Source: Streptomyces kurssanovii
Lineage (GTDB): Bacteria; Actinomycetota; Actinomycetes; Streptomycetales; Streptomycetaceae
Assembly: GCF_014649695.1 (NCBI RefSeq)
Contig: NZ_BMTN01000021.1
Coordinates: forward strand, 62,001 to 126,000
Length of the DNA stretch: 64,000 nt
Reading direction: 5' to 3'
Positions 36,034-44,663 of this stretch are shown here, piece after piece (the stretch's first letter is position 1; each line of letters begins with the position of its first letter). Made by a program: the position numbers and the translations under genes. A model generated the notes under the pieces. It saw only the letters and a list, made by a program, of their open reading frames with translations. It was not told the origin of the DNA and made no database searches.

Positions 36034-36714
36034 TCAGGCACTCGCCACCCACACGTATCGGTGCTCCGGGCGGCCGGTCTCGCCGTACCTGAGGGTCAGC
36101 CGCACCCTGCCCGCCCGCTCCAGGAGCTTCAGATAGCGCTGGGCGGTCTGCCGGCTCACGCCCGCCCGTTCCGCGATCTCCTGGGCCGACAGAGGGCCGT
36201 CGGCAGCCAGCAGCACCTGGCGGACCAGTTCCGCCGTGGTGGGGGAGTGCCCCTTGGGGAGTTCCGGCGCGATCGCCGCGGCCGACAGCGTGCCGAAGAT
36301 CCGGTCGACCTCGGCCTGCTCGGCCTCGCCACCGCTGTCCAGGGCACGCCGCAACGTCGCGTACGCCTCGAGCTTGGCGCGCAGTCCGGCGAAGTTGAAC
36401 GGCTTGACCAGGTACTGGAGGGCGCCGTGGCGCATCGCCGCCTGGACGGTCGCCACGTCGCGGGCGGCCGTCACCATGATCACGTCCGTCCGGTGGCCGA
36501 GCGCGCGGAGCTCGCGGACGACCGACAGCCCGTTCTCGTCCGGCAGGTAGTGATCGAGCAGGATCAGATCGACGGGCGCCTCGGCGATCCGCGCGAGCGC
36601 CTCTGCGGCCGAGTGGGCCTCCGCGACGACGCGGAAGCCCGGCACCTTGGCGACATAGGCCGCGTTGATGCGGGCGACCCGGACGTCGTCGTCCACGACC
36701 AGTACGTCGATCAT
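36034..36714 (-). CDS. Response regulator, CitB/DcuR family
   Basis: The 226-aa protein begins MIDVLVVDDDVRVARIN. It has the phosphoacceptor Asp in LILLDHYLPDENG and the conserved Lys in YLVKPFNF. The C-terminal helix-turn-helix (about 160-225, LSAQEIAERAGVSRQTAQRYLKLL) is the type found in regulators of citrate and C4-dicarboxylate uptake. The ATG at 36714 overlaps the kinase stop (TGATG); a GTG one codon upstream is possible. Confidence 0.92.
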   Translation of the reverse strand: MIDVLVVDDDVRVARINAAYVAKVPGFRVVAEAHSAAEALARIAEAPVDLILLDHYLPDENGLSVVRELRALGHRTDVIMVTAARDVATVQAAMRHGALQYLVKPFNFAGLRAKLEAYATLRRALDSGGEAEQAEVDRIFGTLSAAAIAPELPKGHSPTTAELVRQVLLAADGPLSAQEIAERAGVSRQTAQRYLKLLERAGRVRLTLRYGETGRPEHRYVWVASA

Positions 36715-38438
36715 CACGCCTGCCGGACCTCTCGTGCGCCGCCCGCCCCAGCCGGTGCGCCGGTCTCTCCCGGATCCGGTGCGTCGAGCGGTCGGGGAAT
36801 CCGCCGGAGGTCCTCGTCCGGGCCGGTCTCGGCCAGGGCGTCGGGCAGTACGACGACGAACTCGGCGCCCTTGGCGGCCGACTCGCGGACCGTGGCGCTA
36901 CCGCCCTGACGTTCGGCGAACCTGCGGACCAGCGGCAGCCCCAGGCCGCGCTTGCCGTGGGCCGGCAGTTCCTTGGTGGTCCATCCCTCGGTGAAGATCA
37001 ACTCGCGGTGTTCGGCCGGGACACCGGGACCGCTGTCGGCGACCCGGAGGATCACCGTGCTGCCGACGGTGTGCAGCTCGACCTCGATCCGAGGGTCCGG
37101 TGTGCCCGCTGCCGCGTCCAGCGCGTTGTCGACCAGATTGCCGACCATCGTCACCAGTCCGCGCGGATCGACCAGCCGGTCGGGCAGCAGGGTGGCCGGG
37201 GCGATCCGCAGCGACACCCCGCGCTCCGCCGCGACCGTCGCCTTGCCGACGAGCAGCGCCGCGAGCAGCGGATCGTGGATCTTCTCCGTGACCTGCTCCG
37301 CGGTGGCCCGGTGCACCCCGACCACCTCGGTGACGAATTCCACCGCCTCCTCGTGCATCTCCAGCTCCAGCAGACCGAGCAGGGTGTGCAAGCGGTTGGC
37401 GTGCTCGTGGTCCTGCGCGCGCAGAGCGTCGATCAGCCCACGGGTGGAGTCGAGTTCCCGGCCCAGCTGCTCCAGTTCGGTGCGGTCGCGGAGGGTGACG
37501 ACCGCGCCGCCGTCGTCGGTCGGCATCCGGTTGGCGACGAGGACCCGGCTGCCCCGTACCGTCAGCAGGTCGTCGCCGCTCACCCGGCCCGCCAGGACGT
37601 CACTGGTGCGTCCCTCGCCCAGCACCTCGTCCAGCGGCCGTCCGGTGGCCTCAGGCCCCACCCCGAGCAGCCGCTGTGCCTCGTCGTTCAGCAGCCGCAC
37701 CCGCCCGGCAGCGTCCAGGGCGACGACGCCTTCCCTGATGCCGTGCAGCATCGCCTCGCGCTCGGCGAGCAGGGCGGAGATGTCGGAGAAGGCCAGGTCG
37801 TGGGTCTGCCGCTGGAGCCTGCGGGAGATCAGGTACGCGGCGAGCGCCCCCACGGCCAGTGCGCCGCCGGCGTAGGCGAGCAGGCCCGGGATCGCCGCCA
37901 GCAGCCGGGCCCGCACGCTGTCGTACTCGATGCCGACGGACACCGCGCCGACGATCCGGCCGTCCTCGTCGCGCAGCGGCACCTTGCCACGGGCGGAACG
38001 GCCGAGCGTGCCGCTGTCGATCTCCATCACGTCCCGCCCGGCCAGCGCCTCGCTCGGGTCGGTGGAGACGATCCGGCCGATCTGGGCGGGGGAGGTGTGG
38101 GACCAGCGCACGCCGCGCCAGTCCATGATCACGATGTACTCGGCGCCGGTGGCCTGCCTGATCCGTTCGGCCTCCGCCTGGACCGGGCCGTCGGCGGTCG
38201 GCCGGGAACCGGTCACGTCCTCGGCGAGCTCGGGTGACGCCGTGGTCTCCGCGATGGCGAGCGCGCGGCGCATCGCCTGGTCGTCGAGCTGGGCGCTGAG
38301 CGGGGCGAGGAAAAGGCCGGTGGCCAGCGCGATGACCCCGGTGACGATCGTCAGCTGCATCAGCAGTACCTGTGAGAAGACCCGCTGCGGCCAGCCGAAC
38401 CGCCGTCGCCGGGCGGGAGCGGTCGGAACGGGACTCAT
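36714..38438 (-). CDS. Sensor histidine kinase, CitA/DcuS family
   Basis: The 574-aa protein has one membrane helix near 20-42. An extracytoplasmic PAS-like sensor follows (about 45-185, with GAEYIVIMDWRGVRWSH and GRSARGKVPLRDEDG), then a second helix (about 190-212), a cytoplasmic PAS domain, and a Spo0B-type dimerisation region with the phosphoacceptor in DHEHANRLHTLLG. The ATPase domain shows NLVDNALDAA, ADSGPGVP and GLGLPLVRRFAERQGG. It forms a pair with the downstream CitB-type regulator. The likely ligand is an organic acid, perhaps linked to the convergent symporter. Confidence 0.92.
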   Translation of the reverse strand: MSPVPTAPARRRRFGWPQRVFSQVLLMQLTIVTGVIALATGLFLAPLSAQLDDQAMRRALAIAETTASPELAEDVTGSRPTADGPVQAEAERIRQATGAEYIVIMDWRGVRWSHTSPAQIGRIVSTDPSEALAGRDVMEIDSGTLGRSARGKVPLRDEDGRIVGAVSVGIEYDSVRARLLAAIPGLLAYAGGALAVGALAAYLISRRLQRQTHDLAFSDISALLAEREAMLHGIREGVVALDAAGRVRLLNDEAQRLLGVGPEATGRPLDEVLGEGRTSDVLAGRVSGDDLLTVRGSRVLVANRMPTDDGGAVVTLRDRTELEQLGRELDSTRGLIDALRAQDHEHANRLHTLLGLLELEMHEEAVEFVTEVVGVHRATAEQVTEKIHDPLLAALLVGKATVAAERGVSLRIAPATLLPDRLVDPRGLVTMVGNLVDNALDAAAGTPDPRIEVELHTVGSTVILRVADSGPGVPAEHRELIFTEGWTTKELPAHGKRGLGLPLVRRFAERQGGSATVRESAAKGAEFVVVLPDALAETGPDEDLRRIPRPLDAPDPGETGAPAGAGGAREVRQA

Positions 38439-38607
38439 GCCTAGGAACGGTAAGGGCAGCCGTCCGCTTTCCGAAATTGTGGGCTCCTCGCGAATGGCTT
38501 GCGCTTCCTGCGGCCATTCTCATTTTCCCGCCAGTGCGCATGAAAGCCCCTGGTGTCGGCCAACGCTCGGCGGGTCAGGAGTGCGAGGCAGCCGGGAGGG
38601 GGCTGCC

Positions 38608-38907
38608 ATCTCCGCGGACAAGGTGTTCCGGGGCATCCGCGTCAGCAATGCCGACATCGTCGACCCGACGTACAGCGGCATCATGTTCCAGACCAAGTAC
38701 GAAGGAGGACAACCGGAGTTCCCGATCAAGGACACCGTCTTCACCGACATCTCGATATCAGGCGCCCGCAAGAGCGGTGACGGCTTCGACGCCAAGTCCG
38801 GCTTCGGTCTCTGGGCGAACGAGATGCCCGAGAGCGGACAGGGCCCGGCGGTCGGCGAGGTCACCTTCAACGGCCTGCGGCTCAGCGGCAACGCGCAGGA
38901 CATCAGG
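38608..38907 (+). pseudogene. C-terminal remnant of a secreted beta-helix glycoside hydrolase
   Basis: About 99 codons read as protein (ISADKVFRGIRVSNADI, YSGIMFQTKYEGG, FGLWANEMPE, VTFNGLRLSGNAQDI). This resembles the last turns of right-handed beta-helix glycosidases such as GH87 mycodextranase/alpha-1,3-glucanase; the family call is from memory. There is no start, signal peptide or catalytic region, and the frame has no stop before it merges into the LacI sequence at about 38905. It is a gene fragment left by rearrangement. Confidence 0.6.
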
Positions 38908-38908
38908 G

Positions 38909-39871
38909 GCCACGGTCAGCCGGGTCCTCAACGGCAAACCAGGGGTCTCCGAGGCCACCCGCCAGTCCGTGCTGACAGCCCTGGACGTCCTCGGCTACGA
39001 GCGGCCCACCCAGCTGCGGGGCGAGCGGGCGCGGCTCGTCGGGCTCGTGCTGCCCGAACTGCAGAACCCGATCTTCCCCGCCTTCGCCGAAGTCATCGGC
39101 GGGGCGCTGGCCCAGCAGGGCCTCACGCCCGTGCTGTGCACGCAGACCAAGGGAGGCGTCTCAGAAGCCGACTACGTGGAGCTGCTGCTCCAGCAACAGG
39201 TCTCCGGCGTGGTGTTCGCCGGAGGCCTGTTCGCGCAGGCGGACGCCCCGCACGACCACTATCGGCTGCTCGCCGAGCGGCGGATTCCTGTCGTGCTCGT
39301 CAACGCCTCCATAGACGGCCTCGACTTCCCGTGCATCTCCTGTGACGACGCCGTCGCCGTGGAGCAGGCGTGGCGGCACCTCGCCTCGCTCGGCCACGAG
39401 CACATCGGCCTCGTCCTCGGCCCCGGCGACCATGTGCCCTCACGCCGCAAGCTGGCGGCCGCGCAGGCAGTGGCGGAGGCGGCCGGGACGGAACTGCCGG
39501 AGGAGTACGTCGAGCGCTCGATGTTCTCCCTCGAGGGCGGTCAGGCCGCGACCGGTCGGCTCCTGGGGCGGGGCGTCACCGGAATCATCTGCGCGAGCGA
39601 CCCGCTCGCGCTCGGCGCGGTACGCGCCGCCCGGCGGCGCGGGCTCGCCGTCCCCGGCGACGTGTCGGTCGTCGGCTTCGACGACTCGGCGTTCATGAAC
39701 TGCACGGAGCCGCCGCTGACGACGGTACGGCAGCCGATCGAGGCGATGGGGCGGGCGGCGGTCGAGCTGCTGACCGCGCAGATCCAAGGGGGCGAGGTGC
39801 CGCCCGGGGAGCTGCTGTTCGAGCCGGAACTGGTGGTACGGGGGTCGACGGCGCAGGTGCGGCGAGGCTAG
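38909..39871 (+). pseudogene. LacI-family regulator lacking its N-terminal DNA-binding half
   Basis: The frame enters in the middle of the LacI helix-turn-helix (ATVSRVLNGKPGVSEATR) and continues through a complete periplasmic-binding-protein-like sugar-sensing domain (VGLVLPELQNPIFPAFAEVI to LVVRGSTAQV). The first 20 or so residues, including the first recognition-helix turn and the start codon, are missing; the glycosidase remnant occupies their place in another frame. An internal GTG (about 38969) could give an effector domain without DNA binding. It is probably nonfunctional as a repressor. Confidence 0.75.
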
Positions 39872-39905
39872 CGCCGGCGGCGTTGCGCCTGCGGCGGGCG
39901 TTCCG

Positions 39906-40608
39906 CCCGCCCCTTCCCGCTGTGTCGAGGTGCGGCTCCGCCGCGTGGGGGCTCCGCCCGGACCCGGCACCGCGCTCCGCGCGGTATTTACGGGGGCTCC
40001 TCCCCCTACGCCTGGCGGCGTGGGGGACCCCCACCGGGCACCCGCGCCTCAAACGCCGGCGAGGCTGGAGTTGCCCGGTGATGCCGGAGCCGCTGGCAGG
40101 GCCTGAGTTGCCGGCGTGGCTGATTTCGCGCAGCGATGGCTCCGCCGCCAGGGCGCGGGTGGGAGTGCCGTGCAGCGGCTTTCCAGCCCGCCTGGGGGCA
40201 CCTCCCACGGACGCCAGGCGTAGGGGGAGATTGCGGGCACCGCGCGACCCGGACGTCGAACAGGTCGGCGGTCATCTCCTCGATCCGCACCGGCCGGCCC
40301 GCGGCGCTGGTCCGCCCGCCTTCCGCCGCCGCTGTTCAGCCGCTGGATCCCCATGGCGCTGCTCCAGCACCTGCGGACCGGCGGGCCGCCTGCTCGGGCG
40401 CGTTCAGCACCGCGCACAGCACCGGCACCACCGCGGCCGCGTCACCTTCGACAGCCCACAGGGCGCCTGCGGCGGCCCTGGCGCCGGCGAAGGCGGCGAC
40501 GCCCGCGAACCATCGGAGCGCGGTACGCCGCCCGCAGGGCGGTACGGGGTCCGGGGCTTGCCCCGCCACGCGGCGGAGCCGCACATCGGTACAGCGGGAA
40601 GGGGCGGG
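39906..40608. repeat. Nested inverted-repeat element, copy A
   Basis: The outer arms, 39906-39948 and 40566-40608, are 43 nt and pair at 40 positions (both contain CCGCCCCTTCCCGCTGT or its complement). Inner arms 40000-40017 and 40212-40229 are 18 nt and pair perfectly (CTCCCCCTACGCCTGGCG). The segment CCTCAAACGCCGGCGAGGCT at 40047-40066 also occurs, inverted, in the copy at the window end. No transposase is seen. This looks like a dispersed intergenic Streptomyces repeat. Confidence 0.7.
40336..40521 (-). pseudogene. Possible relic of a HEAT-repeat-like protein inside the repeat element
   Basis: On the minus strand about 61 codons (including RAAAGALWAVEGDAAAVVPVL) look like one or two HEAT-type helical repeats, ending in a stop. 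There is no start or full domain. A second short stretch (RIEEMTADLFDVRVAR, about 40245-40290) may belong to the same lost gene in another frame. This call is weak. Confidence 0.3.
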
Positions 40609-40765
40609 TCGGAGAAGGCGCGGGGTCGGAAACGCCCGCGCAGCGGCCCAGACACCCGTGTGCCGCGAATTTGCGGCACCCGCGCTGCATCTTGCGCGCA
40701 CCGGCCGTTCCGGCCGGCCCATATCCTGGGACACCCAAGCGCAGCGAAGCCCCGGAGGTGCCGTC

Positions 40766-41935
40766 TTGAGCACGTCGCAGATCCCCGTCATCGTCCTCGC
40801 GGGCTTTCTGGGATCCGGTAAGACGACCTTGCTCAACCACCTGCTGCGGACCAGCCGCGGCACCCGGATCGGCGCGATCGTCAACGACTTCGGGTCGATC
40901 GAGATCGACGCGATGACGGTGGCCGGACAACTCGGCGACTCCACCGTCTCCCTCGGCAACGGCTGCCTCTGCTGTGCCGTCGACGCGAGCGAGCTGGATG
41001 TCTTCCTCGACAAGCTCACGCGGCCGGCCGTCGGCCTCGATGTGATCGTCATCGAGGCGAGCGGACTCGCGGAACCGCAGGAGCTCGTGCGGATGTTGCT
41101 GGCCAGCGAGAACGAACGGATCCTGTACGGCGGTCTCGTCGAGGTGGTCGACGCGGCCGAGTTCGAGCAGACCCGTGCACGCCACCCGGAGATCGACCGG
41201 CACCTCGGCGTCGCCGACCTGGTCGTACTGAACAAGGCCGACCGGGTCGGTGAGACCACCCTGCGCGGGCTGCGGGAGCGGATCACCGGTCTCGCCGGCC
41301 GGGCCGCGGTGATCCCGGCGTCGTACGGGCGCGTCGACGCCGAGCTGTTCTTCGAACCCCGCCCGCCGTCGGAGCGCGTGGGCCAACTCTCCTTCGACGA
41401 TGTCCACGACGACGACCATGAAGCCCACGCCCCCGACTGCGGCGGCACCGGTCACGGCGGCCACCTGCACGCCACCTACGAGAGCGCCTCGTTCACCTCG
41501 GACGACCCGCTCCATCCGCGCCGGCTGCTGGACTTCCTCGACTCACGGCCGGAGGGCCTCTACCGCATCAAGGGGTTCGTCGACTTCGGCGCCCTCGATC
41601 CCCGTAACCGCTACACCGTCCACTCCGTCGGCAGGTTCCTGCGTTTCCGTCCCGAGCCCTGGCCGCCGGGTGACGGCGGGCGGCGGACGCAGCTGGTGCT
41701 CATCGGGTCGGGCATCGACGCCCCTGCCCTGCTGGCGGGACTGGACGACGCCCGCGTCACCGGCGCCCAGGACGCCCCGGAGGAGCACAGCATGTGGGGA
41801 ATCCTGCGCTTCGTCCGCGACGAGACCTCGGACGAACCGTCAGACCTCCGGTCCGGCATCCCGTCCGACGACCCGTCCGACGACCCGTCCGACCACCCGT
41901 TCGAGGATCTCCTGGCGAGCGACCGTCCGGACTGA
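40766..41935 (+). CDS. COG0523 (CobW-type) GTPase, putative metal chaperone
   Basis: COG0523 GTPases deliver zinc, cobalt or other metals to target proteins. The 389-aa protein has Walker A (GFLGSGKT, 13-20), the metal site CLCC (67-70), VVLNKADR and a His/Asp-rich loop (DVHDDDHEAHAPDCGG then GHGGHLH, about 213-240). The CobW C-terminal domain includes GLYRIKGFVDFG. The final 35 residues are Asp/Ser-rich with repeats of SDDP. The TTG at 40766 lies 7 bases after GGAGG. Which metal is served is not clear, and no Zur-like site was recognised upstream. Confidence 0.9.
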   Translation: MSTSQIPVIVLAGFLGSGKTTLLNHLLRTSRGTRIGAIVNDFGSIEIDAMTVAGQLGDSTVSLGNGCLCCAVDASELDVFLDKLTRPAVGLDVIVIEASGLAEPQELVRMLLASENERILYGGLVEVVDAAEFEQTRARHPEIDRHLGVADLVVLNKADRVGETTLRGLRERITGLAGRAAVIPASYGRVDAELFFEPRPPSERVGQLSFDDVHDDDHEAHAPDCGGTGHGGHLHATYESASFTSDDPLHPRRLLDFLDSRPEGLYRIKGFVDFGALDPRNRYTVHSVGRFLRFRPEPWPPGDGGRRTQLVLIGSGIDAPALLAGLDDARVTGAQDAPEEHSMWGILRFVRDETSDEPSDLRSGIPSDDPSDDPSDHPFEDLLASDRPD

Positions 41936-41998
41936 CCCGCGAGGGATCGGCCCGGACGGCCCTGGTTCCGACGTCACGAAGACGTGGCAGGCACCGCC

Positions 41999-44449
41999 CT
42001 AGCTCGCCGGGCCCGCCAGTACCGCCACCGGCGACGCGAGAGGCGTGCCGGAGCCGTCCCGCCGGGGGTCCATCTCCGGCAGCTCCGCGGGCTCGCCGTT
42101 CTTCTGCGCCGCTCTGGCAGGCGCCGCGCCCGCCCAGGCCAGGAGCAGCATGTCCTCGCCCTTCAGGAAACGCTGGCAGCGCACGCCGCCCGTGGCCCGC
42201 CCCTTGCGGGGGTACTGGTCGAACGGTGTCAGCTTCGCCGTCGCGATCGAGTCGTCCAGCGTCCCGTGCGAACCCGCGACGGTGAACACCACCGCCTCGC
42301 CCGCCGGATCCACCGCCGTGAACGAGATGACCTCGGCGCCTTCGGCGAGTTTGATGCCGGTCATGCCGCCCGCCGGGCGGCCCTGCGGCCGCACCTGGGA
42401 GGCCGGATAGCGCAGCAGCTGGGCGTCGGAGGTGATGAAGACCAAGTCCTCATCGCCGGTGTGGAGCTCGGCGCCGCCGACGATCCGGTCCCCCTCCTTG
42501 AGGGTGATGACCTCCAGCTCCTCCTTGTTGGCGGGGTAGTCGGGCACCACACGCTTGACCACGCCCTGGAGCGTGCCGAGCGCGAGGCCCGGCGACGATT
42601 CGTCGAGCGTCGTCAGACAGACGAGGGTCTCGTCGGCCTCGAGCGAGAGGAACTCGGCGACCGGAGCGCCTCCGGCGAGGTTCGGCGTGGTGGCCGTGTC
42701 CGGCAGCTGGGGCAGATCGATCACCGACAGACGCAGCAGCCGCCCGGCGGACGTCACCGCGCCCACCTCGCCGCGCTGCGTCGTGAGCACGGCGGAGACG
42801 ATCACGTCGTGCTTGGAGCGCCGGCTGCGTCCGTCGACCAGCGGCTCCCCGGTGGCCGTGCGGGCCAGCAGGCCGGTGGAGGAGAGCAGCACCCGGCACG
42901 GGTCGTCCGCCACCTGGAGCGAGGCCGCCGGCGCGGGCGTGCCCGCGGACTCCAGCAGCACCGTGCGCCGCGGGGTGCCGAACTTCTTGGCCACGGCGGC
43001 CAGTTCGGAGGAGACCAGCTTGCGCAGCTCGGCGTCCGACTCGAGGATGCCGGTCAGCTCGTCGATCTCGCCGTTCAGTCGGTCGCGCTCGCTCTCGAGC
43101 TCGATCCGGTCGAACTTGGTGAGCCGGCGCAGCGGGGTGTCGAGGATGTACTGCGTCTGGATCTCGCTCAGCGAGAAGTGCTCGATCAGCCGCTCCTTGG
43201 CCTGGGCCGAGTTGTCGCTGGAGCGGATGAGCCGGATGACCTCGTCGATGTCGAGGAGGGCGACGAGCAGGCCCTCGACCAGGTGCAGCCGGTCCCGGCG
43301 CTTGGTCCGACGGAACTCGCTGCGCCGGCGGACGACGTCGAAGCGGTGGTCGAGGTAGACCTCGAGCAGTTCCTTCAGCCCGAGCGTGAGCGGCTGGCCG
43401 TCGACCAGGGCCACGTTGTTGATGCCGAAGGACTCCTCCATCGGCGTCAGCTTGTAGAGCTGCTCCAGGACGGCCTCGGGGATGAAGCCGTTCTTGATCT
43501 CGATGACCAGGCGCAGGCCGTGCTGCCGGTCGGTGAGGTCCTTGACGTCGGCGATGCCCTGGAGCTTCTTCGACCCGACCAGGTCCTTGATCTTCGCGAT
43601 GACCTTCTCCGGGCCGACCGCGAAGGGCAGTTCCGTGACGACCAGGCCCTTGCGGCGGGCGGTGACGTTCTCCACGGAGACCGTGGCACGGATCTTGAAC
43701 GTGCCGCGGCCGGACTCGTACGCGTCCCTGATGCCGGTCAGGCCGACGATGCGGCCGCCCGTCGGCAGGTCGGGGCCCGGCACGTGGCGCATCAGCGTCT
43801 CGAGGTCCGCGCCGGGGTGTCTGATGAGGTGGCGCGCCGCCGCGATGACCTCGCCCAGGTTGTGCGGGGGCATGTTGGTGGCCATGCCGACCGCGATGCC
43901 GGACGCGCCGTTCACCAGGAGGTTCGGGTAGGCGGCGGGCAGCGCGACGGGCTCGCGCTCCTGGCCGTCGTAGTTGGACTGGAAGTCGACCGTGTCCTCG
44001 TCGATCGACTCGGTCATCAGGCTGGTGGCGTCGGCCATCCGGCACTCGGTGTACCGCATGGCGGCCGGCGGGTCGTCGTTGCCCAGGGAGCCGAAGTTGC
44101 CGTGGCCGTCGACCAGCGGCAGGCGCATCGAGAACGGCTGCGCCATGCGCACGAGGGCGTCGTAGATGGAGGCGTCGCCGTGGGGGTGCAGTTTGCCCAT
44201 GACTTCGCCGACGACGCGCGCGCACTTCACATAGCCGCGGTCGGGGCGCAGGCCCATCTCGTTCATCTGGTAGACGATGCGGCGGTGCACCGGCTTCATG
44301 CCGTCGCGTGCGTCCGGAAGGGCCCGGGAGTAGATCACCGAGTACGCGTACTCGAGGAAGGAGCCCTGCATTTCGTCCACCACGTCGATGTCGAGGATGC
44401 GCTCCTCGAAGTCGTCCGGCGGTGGGGTCTTCGTGCTGCGGCGGGCCAT
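41999..44449 (-). CDS. parC: DNA topoisomerase IV subunit A
   Basis: ParC cuts and rejoins DNA in topoisomerase IV. The 816-aa protein has the catalytic Tyr133 (AAMRYTE) and the quinolone-sensitive segment HPHGDASIYD (88-97). Coiled-coil and gate regions follow, then a C-terminal beta-pinwheel from about 500. No GyrA box is seen, which with the ParE partner favours ParC over GyrA. Ala93 replaces the serine that many quinolone-sensitive enzymes have at this place. The ATG at 44449 (MARRSTK) follows AAGGAG at some distance; a longer frame is rejected. It converges on the COG0523 gene. Confidence 0.93.
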   Translation of the reverse strand: MARRSTKTPPPDDFEERILDIDVVDEMQGSFLEYAYSVIYSRALPDARDGMKPVHRRIVYQMNEMGLRPDRGYVKCARVVGEVMGKLHPHGDASIYDALVRMAQPFSMRLPLVDGHGNFGSLGNDDPPAAMRYTECRMADATSLMTESIDEDTVDFQSNYDGQEREPVALPAAYPNLLVNGASGIAVGMATNMPPHNLGEVIAAARHLIRHPGADLETLMRHVPGPDLPTGGRIVGLTGIRDAYESGRGTFKIRATVSVENVTARRKGLVVTELPFAVGPEKVIAKIKDLVGSKKLQGIADVKDLTDRQHGLRLVIEIKNGFIPEAVLEQLYKLTPMEESFGINNVALVDGQPLTLGLKELLEVYLDHRFDVVRRRSEFRRTKRRDRLHLVEGLLVALLDIDEVIRLIRSSDNSAQAKERLIEHFSLSEIQTQYILDTPLRRLTKFDRIELESERDRLNGEIDELTGILESDAELRKLVSSELAAVAKKFGTPRRTVLLESAGTPAPAASLQVADDPCRVLLSSTGLLARTATGEPLVDGRSRRSKHDVIVSAVLTTQRGEVGAVTSAGRLLRLSVIDLPQLPDTATTPNLAGGAPVAEFLSLEADETLVCLTTLDESSPGLALGTLQGVVKRVVPDYPANKEELEVITLKEGDRIVGGAELHTGDEDLVFITSDAQLLRYPASQVRPQGRPAGGMTGIKLAEGAEVISFTAVDPAGEAVVFTVAGSHGTLDDSIATAKLTPFDQYPRKGRATGGVRCQRFLKGEDMLLLAWAGAAPARAAQKNGEPAELPEMDPRRDGSGTPLASPVAVLAGPAS

Positions 44450-44663
44450 CGCGGCTGCTGCTCCTTCACGTACCAGTTGGGCGTCTGACGCCGACCATTG
44501 TGGACCGTCCCGCTGACAACACCGACCGCGACCCATGTTCGACCCCGCCCCGCGGGTGGAACGGCGCAGATCGCGGCCCGGGAACTTCGCCAGGTGTCAG
44601 CGCGCTTGCATACAGTGGCAGGTCTGGCAGCACCTCTTAGTTTTCGCGATCGAAGGGACGTAC

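Noticed and set aside
38372-39871. A 499-codon frame ending in LacI sequence
   Set aside because: Its first 180 codons lie in the kinase promoter and across the glycosidase remnant in the wrong frame.
41984-44488. An 834-codon frame antisense to parC, and a similar one opposite parE (29613-31850)
   Set aside because: Arg/Gly/Val-rich shadow sequences without ribosome sites or domains.
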